A stretch of DNA of 57,833 nt from a virus (IMGVR_UViG_3300033145_000723:1-57833), one strand, 5' to 3'; positions 37,711 to 46,033 are shown, counted from the stretch's first letter. The notes: generated from the letters alone by a model not told the origin. Made by a program: numbers and translations.

Positions 37711-38576
37711 CTGATGGAGTGACGCAGAGTTTACTTTCCGCATGGGTGAACTGCAGGCAGTACGCACGGTTTTATCTCCAGGGATGGGAGCAAGACTATC
37801 CGAAACGCGCTCTCCAGCTTGGAAGTCTCATGCATAACGCTCTGGAAGGTTGGCATGGAGAAAAGAAACAAAAGCTTCCTGCAAAATTGTGGAGAGCAAA
37901 AGCATTAAAAGATGGTGATGATGCACAAGCAATTGAAAATGATATCTCTACAGTTTCTGTTCTTCTGAAAGGCTACATTGACAAGTGGCAAAAGAAAGAT
38001 AAGAAGAAGAAGTTCAAAAGGGTGGAAGGACTCTTCGATGAAAAGTGGCGTGGCTTTCGTTTGAGAGGAAAGGTTGATGGAGTTTATGAAATCGGGAAAA
38101 AACTTTGGCTCCTCGAAACGAAAACAACTTCACGAATTGATGAAGCAGCACTCAAGACCTATCTCCAGATTGATTTCCAAAGTCTCTTTTACATTCTGGC
38201 AATGGAACAGGTTCTTGATCGACCGATTGCGGGAGTGATGTACAATCTCATTCGCAAACCACAATTGAAAATGGGGAACGCTCTTCCAAAGCTTCATTGG
38301 AATCGAGTTGCGGAAGATATTGCCTCTCGCCCAGCGTTTTATTATGTCAGACTTGAAACAAGAATGACTCGCTCTCGGATTGCAATGTTTGAAATGCAAC
38401 TCCATGAAAAGTTGCGGGACTTTCGATTTTGGGCTAATGATGCTCTTCCAACCTACCGAAATGAATCTGCGTGTCGGAGTCCCTGGACTTGTCGCTATCT
38501 AAAAGCATGCGGTGATAATTGTATGACCGGTTACAAGAAGACAGGAAAACTTTTCTCTGAGCTTGAAGATGAATAA
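37698..38576 (+). CDS. Cas4/RecB-like PD-(D/E)XK nuclease with C-terminal Cys cluster
   Basis: 292 residues. Starts SLLSAWVNCRQYARFYLQGW, then LGSLMHNALEGWHGEK (the RecB-type histidine motif), GKVDGVYEIGKKLWLLETKT (the D then E-x-K of PD-(D/E)XK) and, at the end, CRSPWTCRYLKACGDNC, the usual Fe-S cluster position of Cas4/AddB-like nucleases. Probable exonuclease providing single strands for the Sak4-like recombinase encoded downstream. Confidence 0.88.
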   Translation: MYKITDGVTQSLLSAWVNCRQYARFYLQGWEQDYPKRALQLGSLMHNALEGWHGEKKQKLPAKLWRAKALKDGDDAQAIENDISTVSVLLKGYIDKWQKKDKKKKFKRVEGLFDEKWRGFRLRGKVDGVYEIGKKLWLLETKTTSRIDEAALKTYLQIDFQSLFYILAMEQVLDRPIAGVMYNLIRKPQLKMGNALPKLHWNRVAEDIASRPAFYYVRLETRMTRSRIAMFEMQLHEKLRDFRFWANDALPTYRNESACRSPWTCRYLKACGDNCMTGYKKTGKLFSELEDE

Positions 38577-39167
38577 TGATGAGTTCAGTCAGTTAATTGC
38601 TGACAAAACATGTAAGATTTTTCAAGACGATTATGATTTGTACTGTTGTGGTTTACCCTCGAAATACTTTGGGAGACAAAGAAGCATGGACAAGCAGATG
38701 GATGCAGATATTATATTCAAGCAGCAATCAGAGCAAACCTCTCGGCTGAAGTCGGTGACGTTTTGCGTGAACGTCTTGCACAAATGGAAACGCTGGAAAA
38801 GACTCTGGAAAAGAAAGAGAAGTCACTTGCACTTTTCAGTGAAGCTTCTGTGGAGTTACATAGGACTCTTGACGCCCATGATAAACTTGGTAAGCGAAAG
38901 GAAGTGCTTGATAGAATCGAAACGGAACTTTGCGCGAGAGAGGAGCAGGTATACAAAGCAAACCTTGCTCTGCGTGCTGACATTGCTGAGATCAAAATGG
39001 TGGAAGCTGCAAAACGTGCGGCTGATGCTCTAAGCTTCCTTACACTCGTTTTTGGAACGCCGACCATTCGCAAACATGTCGAAATGAAAAGACGGGGGGA
39101 AGGTGATGACGGTTACATGACAGACAAGGAAGAAGTAGAAAGAGATGAAACGATTGTAACTGAATAG
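38569..39167 (+). pseudogene. Coiled-coil protein split by a frameshift near 38645
   Basis: The first ~28 residues (MNNDEFSQLIADKTCKIFQD, then DYDLYCCG) are in one frame starting at ATG 38569. The credible rest, LEILWETKKHGQADGCRYYI, QAAIRANLSAEVGDVLRERL and a long coiled coil ending at 39167, is in the -1 frame. That second frame opens only at 38637 and its only early start (TTG 38646) lacks a ribosome binding site. Either a base is missing, or a real frameshift or pseudogene is present. The 5' end overlaps the nuclease stop by eight bases. Function unknown. Confidence 0.55.
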
Positions 39168-39172
39168 TATTC

Positions 39173-39240
39173 GTCTGGGGGAGAGCATGAAGATTGGTAG
39201 GGACCAAATCTTTGCAGTTCGCTCTCACCCCAGACACTTT
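39173..39240 (+). terminator. Nested hairpin between coiled-coil and acidic-tail genes
   Basis: GTCTGGGG plus GAGAGC (39173-39186) pairs with GCTCTC plus CCCCAGAC (39221-39235) with one bulged A, fourteen pairs. Inside it, AAGATT-GGT (39190-39198) pairs with ACC-AATCTT (39203-39212) with one bulge. ACTTTT follows. Terminator or attenuator; it lies just before the GGAGGG of the next gene. Confidence 0.55.
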
Positions 39241-39250
39241 TGGAGGGATG

Positions 39251-39592
39251 ATGAAATCAAACTGCCCTAAAACTTGTACGGTTGGTTACACTCTTCTGTT
39301 CACTACGAATTTGAGACTCGTGAACAAACGTACAACTATCTCTGTAGCAGAAGCGGCTAAAGCTCTTGCAAAGATGACGGGAAAGATGATGAAAGCGGGT
39401 GACGTTTTCAAAAAGTTTGAAAGTTTGCTTGATGAAGAAAGGGAAAGGAGAGATGGCGAAAAAGAAAAAGAAAGTAGCGAAAAAGAAAGTGGCAAAGAAA
39501 AAGGTAGCGAAGAAAAAAGCCAAGAAGAAATCGAAAAAGAAAGTGGCGAAAAAGAAGCACCGTTCAGTAATGGATTTGTCCCTGCCGACTGA
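39251..39592 (+). CDS. Small helical protein with glutamate/lysine-rich tail overlapping the Sak4-like gene
   Basis: 113 residues from ATG 39251 (ATG 39248 adjacent). Body: CPKTCTVGYTLLFTTNLRLV, then TISVAEAAKALAKMTGKMMK (helical, basic). The last ~45 residues are an alternating E/K/S low-complexity tail (EKEKESSEKESGKEKGSEEK). These are read from the same 140 bases that encode the lysine-rich N-terminus of the next gene in another frame. Function unknown. Confidence 0.5.
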   Translation: MKSNCPKTCTVGYTLLFTTNLRLVNKRTTISVAEAAKALAKMTGKMMKAGDVFKKFESLLDEERERRDGEKEKESSEKESGKEKGSEEKSQEEIEKESGEKEAPFSNGFVPAD

Positions 39593-40424
39593 GGAGAAAA
39601 CACCAGAGGAAGATTTCTTCCTGTATGCAACTCTGATTTATGGCAGACCTGGAATCGGCAAGACTTCTTTCATTGCTGGATTCCCAGATGCAATTCTATT
39701 CTCATGTGAAAGGGTGAGCAAAGGAATCGTTGCATTTGATTTCAATACTGAAAACGGTGGTCCAGGTGTTAATACTTGGGAAGTGTTCAAGGCGGGTGTT
39801 AAGCTACTCGAAAAGTCGGATCGGTTTACAACCGTTGCGATTGATACAATCGATGCTGCATATTCTCACTGCATGGATTACGTTTGCAGAATGCGGGGGA
39901 TTGAACACCCGACCGATGAAGGTTATGGTAAAGCATGGAACGCAGTCAAGGATGAATTCTGTGGGGTCATGGATCGCTTGTGGTCAACGGGTAGAGGAAT
40001 CGTTTTCACAAGCCACGCAAAAGAGGTTCAAATCACAAGTCACTCTGGAGAGGAGTACACAAGAATCCAGCCGACCATGAGCGGTCAAGCGTATGCATTT
40101 ATCAAAGCGAAAAGCGACTTCGTTTTGTACGCTGAATATGTCAAGAATCAACAAGGGAAGTCTCAGAGGATTTTGATTACAACAGGTGATGAAGTGGTAG
40201 ACGCAAAACACGCTGGAAGTCTCCCACAATTTTTGCCCTTTAAGAAAGGAGAGGCAGGAGTCAAGGTTATTCAGGAAGCGTTCAATGGTGAAGATGTTGG
40301 TATTGCTCTCAGGGAATTTAAACCTGGAAAGAAAACGAGCAAGGCAGGTGGTAAGATGATCGCAATGGAAAAGGTGAAAGCAGTCAAGAAGGCTGCCGCC
40401 AAAAAGAAAACTGGAAGACGTTAA
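39453..40424 (+). CDS. Sak4-like RecA-fold ATPase (single-strand annealing or recombination) with lysine tags at both ends
   Basis: 323 residues from ATG 39453 behind GGAG. Residues 1-36 are a tract of AKKK repeats. Walker A GRPGIGKT is at 64-71, followed by ILFSCERVSKGIVAFDF, Walker B-like TTVAIDTIDAAY, then IVFTSHAKEVQ, typical of Sak4/AAA_24 phage recombination ATPases. The C-terminus is again basic (KVKAVKKAAAKKKTGRR). Acts with ssDNA-binding protein, which is encoded next, in replication-coupled recombination. Confidence 0.88.
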   Translation: MAKKKKKVAKKKVAKKKVAKKKAKKKSKKKVAKKKHRSVMDLSLPTEEKTPEEDFFLYATLIYGRPGIGKTSFIAGFPDAILFSCERVSKGIVAFDFNTENGGPGVNTWEVFKAGVKLLEKSDRFTTVAIDTIDAAYSHCMDYVCRMRGIEHPTDEGYGKAWNAVKDEFCGVMDRLWSTGRGIVFTSHAKEVQITSHSGEEYTRIQPTMSGQAYAFIKAKSDFVLYAEYVKNQQGKSQRILITTGDEVVDAKHAGSLPQFLPFKKGEAGVKVIQEAFNGEDVGIALREFKPGKKTSKAGGKMIAMEKVKAVKKAAAKKKTGRR

Positions 40425-40439
40425 CAGGAGAAAGTAACA

Positions 40440-41624
40440 ATGGCGAAAAAGAGTAAGTTTGCAGGCAAGCTAAAGAACATGGAAGGCGTTTGGGCTGATG
40501 CGCGTCCTGCTGGCGAGAGCTTGCCGGAAGGAACGTATGAACTTCAAGTCCAGAACATTGAACTGAAAGAGACGCAGAACAATGACCCGCGCGTTTCTAT
40601 CACCTATCTTGTTACGGATGGTGAATTCTCTGGAGAGATGGCCTTTGATGGATTCGTTCTGTCTGAGGAAAAGCCTTTCGGCATTCGTCTCTTTAAGGGT
40701 TGGCTGCAGAAGATGGGTTACGAAGTTCCTGAAACATTCCAAGAGATCGAAGACCTGCTTGCAGATATTGCCAAGGACAATCCTGTTGTCGTTGGTAAGG
40801 CAGTCAAGAGCGGAGACTTTACAAACATTCGTCTCCAGGAAGTTCTTGCCAAGTCGAGTGATGGTGAAGGAACTGCGGCGGGTGACGATTCGTGGGTAGG
40901 AAAATCAGTTCTCTACCAAGAGGAAGAGACTGCTTGTGAAGTAACGGTTGATGATGGTGGTGATGAAGTCACTATCACAGATGAAGCCGGAACAAATTAT
41001 GACGTTGCACGTTCCGATTGTGCTCTACAGGAAGAGGAAGAAGAAGAGGAAGAGGAAGAAGAGGAAACCGAAGAGGAAGAGGAAGAGGAAGAGGAGAGTG
41101 AAGAGGAAGAGGATGAATCCTGGAAGGACAAACAAATAACCTATCAGGAAGAAGAAGAACCGTGTACCGTTACGGTTGACGATGGTGGTGATGGTATCAC
41201 GATTCAGGATAGTGACGGAACGGATTATGAAGTTAAGCGTTCTGAATGTACTTTGGTTGAAACTGAAGAAGAAGAGGAGGAGGAAGAGGAAGAGGAAGAG
41301 GAGAGTAGTGGTGCTGCAGCACTCATTGAGTTTGCAGTTGGCTACGGTGTTGCTGAGGATGCACTGAATGATGAAATGTCCACGGAAGAAGTTGTCGCGG
41401 TACTTGACGGTTACGATTGGCCTGAAGACAAGTTCATGGAAGAAGAGGTTGCACTTCTGAAGGAGCATGGGGTCAAGATGATTAAGGCAAAGAAGAAACC
41501 CGCCGCCAAGAAACCCGCTGCAAAGAAAAAGACAACTACCAAGAAACCTGCAGCGAAAAAGAAAACCGCAACGAAGAAGAAGACAGCAACGAAAAAGAAA
41601 ACAAAGACTAAGGGCAAAAAGTAA
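40440..41624 (+). CDS. DUF669-type ssDNA-binding protein with repeated beta modules, poly-Glu tracts and lysine tail
   Basis: 394 residues. Residues ~1-140 match DUF669/SSB: LPEGTYELQVQNIELKETQ, ITYLVTDGEFSGEMAFDGF, then FGIRLFKGWLQKMGYEVPE. Two copies of a ~46-residue beta module follow at ~151-196 and ~227-273 (SWVGKSVLYQ, TVDDGGDEVTITDEAGTNYD and SWKDKQITYQ, TVDDGGDGITIQDSDGTDYE). They are separated and followed by poly-Glu stretches (~198-226 and ~274-289). A helical segment (AALIEFAVGYGVAEDALNDE) precedes a lysine/alanine/threonine tail (~348-394). Likely the phage SSB. The tail and acid tracts are an unusual addition. Confidence 0.85.
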   Translation: MAKKSKFAGKLKNMEGVWADARPAGESLPEGTYELQVQNIELKETQNNDPRVSITYLVTDGEFSGEMAFDGFVLSEEKPFGIRLFKGWLQKMGYEVPETFQEIEDLLADIAKDNPVVVGKAVKSGDFTNIRLQEVLAKSSDGEGTAAGDDSWVGKSVLYQEEETACEVTVDDGGDEVTITDEAGTNYDVARSDCALQEEEEEEEEEEEETEEEEEEEEESEEEEDESWKDKQITYQEEEEPCTVTVDDGGDGITIQDSDGTDYEVKRSECTLVETEEEEEEEEEEEEESSGAAALIEFAVGYGVAEDALNDEMSTEEVVAVLDGYDWPEDKFMEEEVALLKEHGVKMIKAKKKPAAKKPAAKKKTTTKKPAAKKKTATKKKTATKKKTKTKGKK

Positions 41625-41646
41625 ATCCCTGTTCTGGTGGACGGGG

Positions 41647-41689
41647 TTGCGGGTGGGAGGTTTGGACCACGACTCCCACCCGCAATTTT
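41647..41689 (+). terminator. Very strong intrinsic terminator
   Basis: TTGCGGGTGGGAG (41647-41659) pairs perfectly with CTCCCACCCGCAA (41673-41685) over a 13-base loop and is followed by TTTTC. It ends the recombination/SSB unit. The next gene has its own AGGAGG 18 bases downstream. Confidence 0.88.
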
Positions 41690-41707
41690 CTAATAGGAGG
41701 AAAGAGA

Positions 41708-41857
41708 ATGAAACACGATCAAGCAGAACCTATCAGTGGGGAAGCAACCCCAAAGAGAAAACGACACCTTTCAGATTATGCCGACTACCTTTTTTGGATG
41801 ATCGTTCCTGCTTTTTTTCTCTTTGGTTTATCTCTTCTTGTGATGCTATACAGTTAA
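41708..41857 (+). CDS. 49-residue single-pass membrane protein
   Basis: From ATG 41708 behind AGGAGGAAAGAG to TAA at 41857. Polar basic start (KHDQAEPISGEATPKRKRHL) followed by one transmembrane helix (WMIVPAFFLFGLSLLVMLY). Sits between the terminator and the DNA polymerase gene. Unknown role. Confidence 0.65.
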   Translation: MKHDQAEPISGEATPKRKRHLSDYADYLFWMIVPAFFLFGLSLLVMLYS

Positions 41858-41874
41858 CTGAGCAGGAGGTATCT

Positions 41875-43650
41875 ATGCAGTGCATCAGTTACGATACAGA
41901 GACAACTGGACTAAGCCCATACAAAGATGGGGAGATTTTTGCCTACAGCACTTGCGATTCAAATGGTGAAATCTACGTAGGAAGAACCGATGAAAAAAGT
42001 CGCGCACCAAATAAAGCAAGAAGAATCCTTCGTGAGCTTTGGGATAACGTAAAGATTGCGAAGGTCATGCACAATGCAAAATTTGATTTATCGATGACAG
42101 AGAAATACTTTGACCGCCGACTCGCTGAAGATCATCCGATTCATGACACCATGATTCAAAGTCACTTACTCCAGAACGATCATCATAATCATGCACTCAA
42201 GCAGGTGGCATGGGAACTAGCTGGAGTACCGCGAGATGATGAAGAAGCAATTAAACCGTATACAACTGGAGAGTTTGAAAACTACAGCACCGTTCCAAAT
42301 CGTTTGATGCGTGAGTACCAAAAACGTGACGCTGAAAGAACGATGCTTTTACATATGTTTTTCTATCCAAAGATCAAAGCGAATGCCGGTCTCCTGGATA
42401 CGTATGAAACTGAGATGGAATTGATTCGTACTACTCTGCGTATGGAAGGACGTGGAGTAATGGTCCACCGGGGGAACTGTATTAAGCTCAGAGAAAAACT
42501 CAAGGTTGATTGTGAAATTGTCCTTCAGGAATGTGAGCAACTTCTTGGAGAGAGGATCAATCTTGGAAATGACAATCGAATTCGAGCACTCCTTTACCAC
42601 GAATTGAATATGCCCAGACTAAAACTCACTCCGAAAGGTACTGGGGTAAGTGTAGCAAAAGAAGTGTTGATGGAACTGAGGGAACTGAAACCGCACCCTA
42701 TTATCAATATGATTTTGAAGTACAAGTCATGGAGAAGAGGAATCACAATTCTCAATGGCTACCTGGAGCTATGCGGTGAAGATGGTATTGTACACCCCCA
42801 GTTAAAAACATGCGGTGCAAAATCTGGGAGAGAGTCTTGCCGTAAACCTAACCTTCAGAACGTGGCGAAGGAAGAAGTTTTACTGAACCCCTATCCTATC
42901 GCTGCACGAAAAGCCTTTAGACCCAAACCTGGATTTGTGAATCTTCACTTTGACTATAAAGGGATTCAATTCAAGCTTGCCGTTTGGCTCACTGGTGACG
43001 AGAATCTTTTTGCGATGGTGAGGAAAGGAATTGATCTGCATGTTGTCGGTGCTGAAATCCTTTGCGGTAATCGCTGGATCAAAGCAACGAAGGATCAAAA
43101 GAAAATTCTGAGGAGTGCCTGTAAGAACGCGAACTTCGCAAAGATGTTTGGAGCGGGTCTCGCAAAGGTGAGTGCCACCCTTGGCTTTAGTGTTACCGCT
43201 GCAATCTTCCGCGCGTACAATCAAGTCTTTGGTAGTTTGGATGTGAGTGCCAAGAAAATCATTAGAGCCGCGAAAGAAGATGGGTACATCACAACGATTC
43301 TCGGAAGGCGTTTGCGGATTCCATCTTCGAAAGCGTACATCGCAACGAACTATATGATGCAAGGATCGGAAGCAGATATTCTCAAGAGAGCACAAAACAG
43401 AGTCCACCATTTTCTTGAGAAAGCTACTGGAGGGGAAGCGGGTTTGATTCTTCCAGTGCATGATGAAATTATTATTGAGTACCCCCGCAACCGTTTGGGA
43501 GACGTGGATGAAATTGTCACTGAGATCAAAAGATTGATGTCAGATTTTCCTCAGGTGGGAATTCCACTTGATGTAGATGTTGAGGTTACAACATTGAATT
43601 GGGCAAGCAAAAAGAAGTACAGAAAGGAGAGCTTCCACCATGCCGCTTAG
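41875..43650 (+). CDS. DNA polymerase, family A, with 3'-5' exonuclease domain
   Basis: 591 residues from ATG 41875 behind CAGGAGG. Residues ~1-190 hold the DnaQ-like exonuclease (YDTETTGLSPYKDGEIFAYS; later MHNAKFDLSMTEKYF and HDTMIQSHLLQNDHHNHALK). Polymerase motifs: A at ~360 (DYKGIQFKLAVWL), B with R413, K417 and F421 (RSACKNANFAKMFG) and C at ~529 (VHDE). In motif A the position of Klenow Glu710 (steric gate) is Gln. The length is shorter than bacterial Pol I because the 5' nuclease is absent. Main replicative polymerase of the phage. Confidence 0.92.
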   Translation: MQCISYDTETTGLSPYKDGEIFAYSTCDSNGEIYVGRTDEKSRAPNKARRILRELWDNVKIAKVMHNAKFDLSMTEKYFDRRLAEDHPIHDTMIQSHLLQNDHHNHALKQVAWELAGVPRDDEEAIKPYTTGEFENYSTVPNRLMREYQKRDAERTMLLHMFFYPKIKANAGLLDTYETEMELIRTTLRMEGRGVMVHRGNCIKLREKLKVDCEIVLQECEQLLGERINLGNDNRIRALLYHELNMPRLKLTPKGTGVSVAKEVLMELRELKPHPIINMILKYKSWRRGITILNGYLELCGEDGIVHPQLKTCGAKSGRESCRKPNLQNVAKEEVLLNPYPIAARKAFRPKPGFVNLHFDYKGIQFKLAVWLTGDENLFAMVRKGIDLHVVGAEILCGNRWIKATKDQKKILRSACKNANFAKMFGAGLAKVSATLGFSVTAAIFRAYNQVFGSLDVSAKKIIRAAKEDGYITTILGRRLRIPSSKAYIATNYMMQGSEADILKRAQNRVHHFLEKATGGEAGLILPVHDEIIIEYPRNRLGDVDEIVTEIKRLMSDFPQVGIPLDVDVEVTTLNWASKKKYRKESFHHAA

Positions 43651-43822
43651 TCTTGAACGTCATCCTGATATTGTCGATGAAATTTGTCGTCTGTCAGGGA
43701 TTAACGAAAGAAGAAATCCGAGTACAACTCTCACGAAAAAAGAAGCGCAACAAGTTCTAGCACATATTCGTGCAATGCATGAATTGGTAGGGGAGGGAAG
43801 CAATGAGCAAGGTGGTCAATGA
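43640..43822 (+). CDS. Small helical protein between polymerase and primase
   Basis: 60 residues, ATG 43640 behind AAAGGAG, overlapping the polymerase stop by 11 bases and the primase start by 20. Helical (LERHPDIVDEICRLSGINER, then KKEAQQVLAHIRAMHELVG). No family recognised; may be a replication accessory. Confidence 0.55.
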   Translation: MPLSLERHPDIVDEICRLSGINERRNPSTTLTKKEAQQVLAHIRAMHELVGEGSNEQGGQ

Positions 43823-45836
43823 CTATCCTGATTTGAAAGGCTTTGAACAACACGGTGTGCTTTTCACTTCTGTCCAGGGAGGTCAAGCAATTGGTTCATG
43901 CCCTCTATGCAGGAAAAGTGATAAGTTCTTCGTGAACGTAAAGAATAAATTATGGGATTGCAAACGTTGTGGGTTGAAAGGAAATCTCCAAAAGTTCTTT
44001 GCAGAAGTTCAAGCGCGTAAAGAAACAAAGAATGATATTGTGGTAAGAAAAAGGTTAGCTGCTGACAGAGGATTAAATTCTCTCACCCTAAAAAGGTGGG
44101 GGGTACGTTTCGATGGGAAGCAATTCACAATCCCTGTGACAGATGCAACCGGAAAAGTAATTGACCTTCGCCGGTATAAGATTGGTGGAAAAGCCATGGC
44201 TTCAAAAGGTGGGAAGTCTGGACTCCTTACACCAAAGGAAAAGTACAACTCGTCAACCGTTTGGATATGTGAAGGTGAATGGGATTCCATGGCACTTGAA
44301 GAAGCTCTACGAAAGATCAAAGTGAAACAAGATGTCTATGGAATTTGTGGAGCAGGGAATTTTCCAAAAGGAATGGCTGACCACTTTGCCAGGAAAAATG
44401 TCATCTTCGTTTTTGATAATGATGAACCTGGAAACAGAGGAATGACTCGCGCGTGGAATCTCTTAGAGGGATTCGCAGAGAAACGTCAATGCGTCAAATG
44501 GTCAGAGAGTTTACCAGAAGGATTCGACGTGCGAGACCTTTACCTTGAGGAAAAGCGTAGGGGCAAGACTACTCTCAATAAGCTAAAGAAGATGCTTGTT
44601 TCAACCCCTCCAGTAGACGCCACAGCAACCACACAAGCGACTTTAGACGAAAAAGAGCCTACCGGGAGGGGTAAGGGTCCAAAGTTCGCTGAGAAGGCGT
44701 TTTCTAAGTGGTTAGACATGCCAGGATATGAGGTTTTAGATGTATTATTCGGATCGATCTTTGCCAATCGAATTGATGCTGATCCTCTATGGATGTTTCT
44801 GGTTGCTCCTAGCGGTGGAATGAAAAGTGAATTGCTAATGAGTTTGTCAGAAGCTCCGAAGATTTTCTGTACCACAAGCATCACACCGCATGCACTTATC
44901 AGCGGCGCAAACTTTGGAGGGGGTGACCCTAGTCTGATTCCAAAACTTTTGGGGAAGTGTTTAATCATCAAAGATTTCACAGCAATCTTGACTTTGAATC
45001 AAATGGCACGAGATGAAATCCTTGGCATTCTCCGCGATGCTTATGATGGAAGAACAGAAAAGGTTTTTGGCAACAATGTCATTCGTCGTTATCGTGGAAA
45101 GTTTGGAATTGTTGCGGGAGTGACACCAAAGATCGATGACCCCATGCATCAAATGAGTATTCTGGGGGAGAGGTTTATTAAGTATCGGATTCGGCAAAGG
45201 GGAAAAATTAACGTAGGGAGGAACGCGATTCGAAGAGCGTTAGATAACATCACAAAAGAAAGTAATATGCGTCAAGACTTGATGGATGCTGCTGCACAAG
45301 TTCTTGATCGTTCAGTTACCGAAGAGGATACGCCAGACCTTCCAGACTGGTTCAAGGATAAAGCTCTTGAGCTTGGTCAATGGGTAAGTGCCATGAGAGG
45401 TTGTGTGAGTCGAGACCGATTCAGTCAACGAGTGATGTTCAAACCTACCGCTGAAATTGGAACACGACTTGCAAAGCAATTTTGCATTCTTGGTTTAGGA
45501 ATTGGTGTCTATCGCAGAAAGAAAGTGTTAGATGATGATATCTACAAAATCATTCGCCACGTTGCGAGAGACACGGCACCCGATCAAGTGGAAGAGATTA
45601 TCAAGCAGATGTATGTCAACCTGGATGACGAATATGGCACCACGGATGAAATCGCGCGGCTCACTCGTCAACCGGTTGAGACCTGCAGGTATCTCCTTCA
45701 GGATTTGAATTTGCTCCATGTGGTCACTGCAGGAAAGAGACGCAGAGGAACTTGGAAATTGCATAGCAGTTTGTTAAAGATGATGAAAAACATCGGTCTC
45801 TATGGAGAGGAGAAAGCGTGGAAGAAAGAGAAATGA
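43803..45836 (+). CDS. Primase-helicase: CHC2-type zinc finger, TOPRIM and AAA+-like ATPase
   Basis: 677 residues. Zinc finger CPLC (33-36) and CKRC (53-56). TOPRIM at ~155-215, with EGEWDSMA at ~157 and FDND at ~204-207. A linker rich in Thr/Pro follows. An ATPase domain has Walker A APSGGMKSEL at ~335-344 and IIKDFTAIL as Walker B-like. The C-terminal ~60 residues look like a winged helix (TTDEIARLTRQPVETCRYLL). Primes and unwinds DNA at the fork with the polymerase upstream. The ATPase type is closer to DUF3987/DUF927-like or MCM-like phage helicases than to DnaB. Confidence 0.88.
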   Translation: MSKVVNDYPDLKGFEQHGVLFTSVQGGQAIGSCPLCRKSDKFFVNVKNKLWDCKRCGLKGNLQKFFAEVQARKETKNDIVVRKRLAADRGLNSLTLKRWGVRFDGKQFTIPVTDATGKVIDLRRYKIGGKAMASKGGKSGLLTPKEKYNSSTVWICEGEWDSMALEEALRKIKVKQDVYGICGAGNFPKGMADHFARKNVIFVFDNDEPGNRGMTRAWNLLEGFAEKRQCVKWSESLPEGFDVRDLYLEEKRRGKTTLNKLKKMLVSTPPVDATATTQATLDEKEPTGRGKGPKFAEKAFSKWLDMPGYEVLDVLFGSIFANRIDADPLWMFLVAPSGGMKSELLMSLSEAPKIFCTTSITPHALISGANFGGGDPSLIPKLLGKCLIIKDFTAILTLNQMARDEILGILRDAYDGRTEKVFGNNVIRRYRGKFGIVAGVTPKIDDPMHQMSILGERFIKYRIRQRGKINVGRNAIRRALDNITKESNMRQDLMDAAAQVLDRSVTEEDTPDLPDWFKDKALELGQWVSAMRGCVSRDRFSQRVMFKPTAEIGTRLAKQFCILGLGIGVYRRKKVLDDDIYKIIRHVARDTAPDQVEEIIKQMYVNLDDEYGTTDEIARLTRQPVETCRYLLQDLNLLHVVTAGKRRRGTWKLHSSLLKMMKNIGLYGEEKAWKKEK

Positions 45837-46033
45837 TTATTTACACTCAAGATGGTTGTCGGAATTGCGATGAAGTCAAGAAACGATTTCCAAATGCAAC
45901 AGTGAAAATGGCAAGTGAACTTGCTGAGGAAGATCGGATCGAAATCATCATGGCTTCAAATGGTGTTCTGCCTATTCTAAAAGTTGATGGCATTTTCTGG
46001 GGTTACCTTGGTAGAGATTGGGGGGTTGAGTAA
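45818..46033 (+). CDS. Glutaredoxin-like protein
   Basis: 71 residues from GTG 45818 (GGAG before it); ATG 45833 is an alternative. Thioredoxin-fold core: IIYTQDGCRNCDEVKKRF with a C-x2-C (C14, C17), then ILKVDGIFWGYLGRDWG. The cis-Pro is in VLPILKV. Would reduce disulfides, for example of a ribonucleotide reductase, though none is encoded in this window. Confidence 0.8.
   Translation: MEEREMIIYTQDGCRNCDEVKKRFPNATVKMASELAEEDRIEIIMASNGVLPILKVDGIFWGYLGRDWGVE

Noticed and set aside
41033-41310. Repeats of GAAGAGGAA-type units as a possible CRISPR or microsatellite array
   Set aside because: They lie inside a confident reading frame and encode poly-Glu; no spacers or regular unit length.
41025-41468. 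Minus-strand frame rich in Leu and Phe
   Set aside because: Antisense of the GAA/GAG-rich poly-Glu tract; no ribosome binding site.
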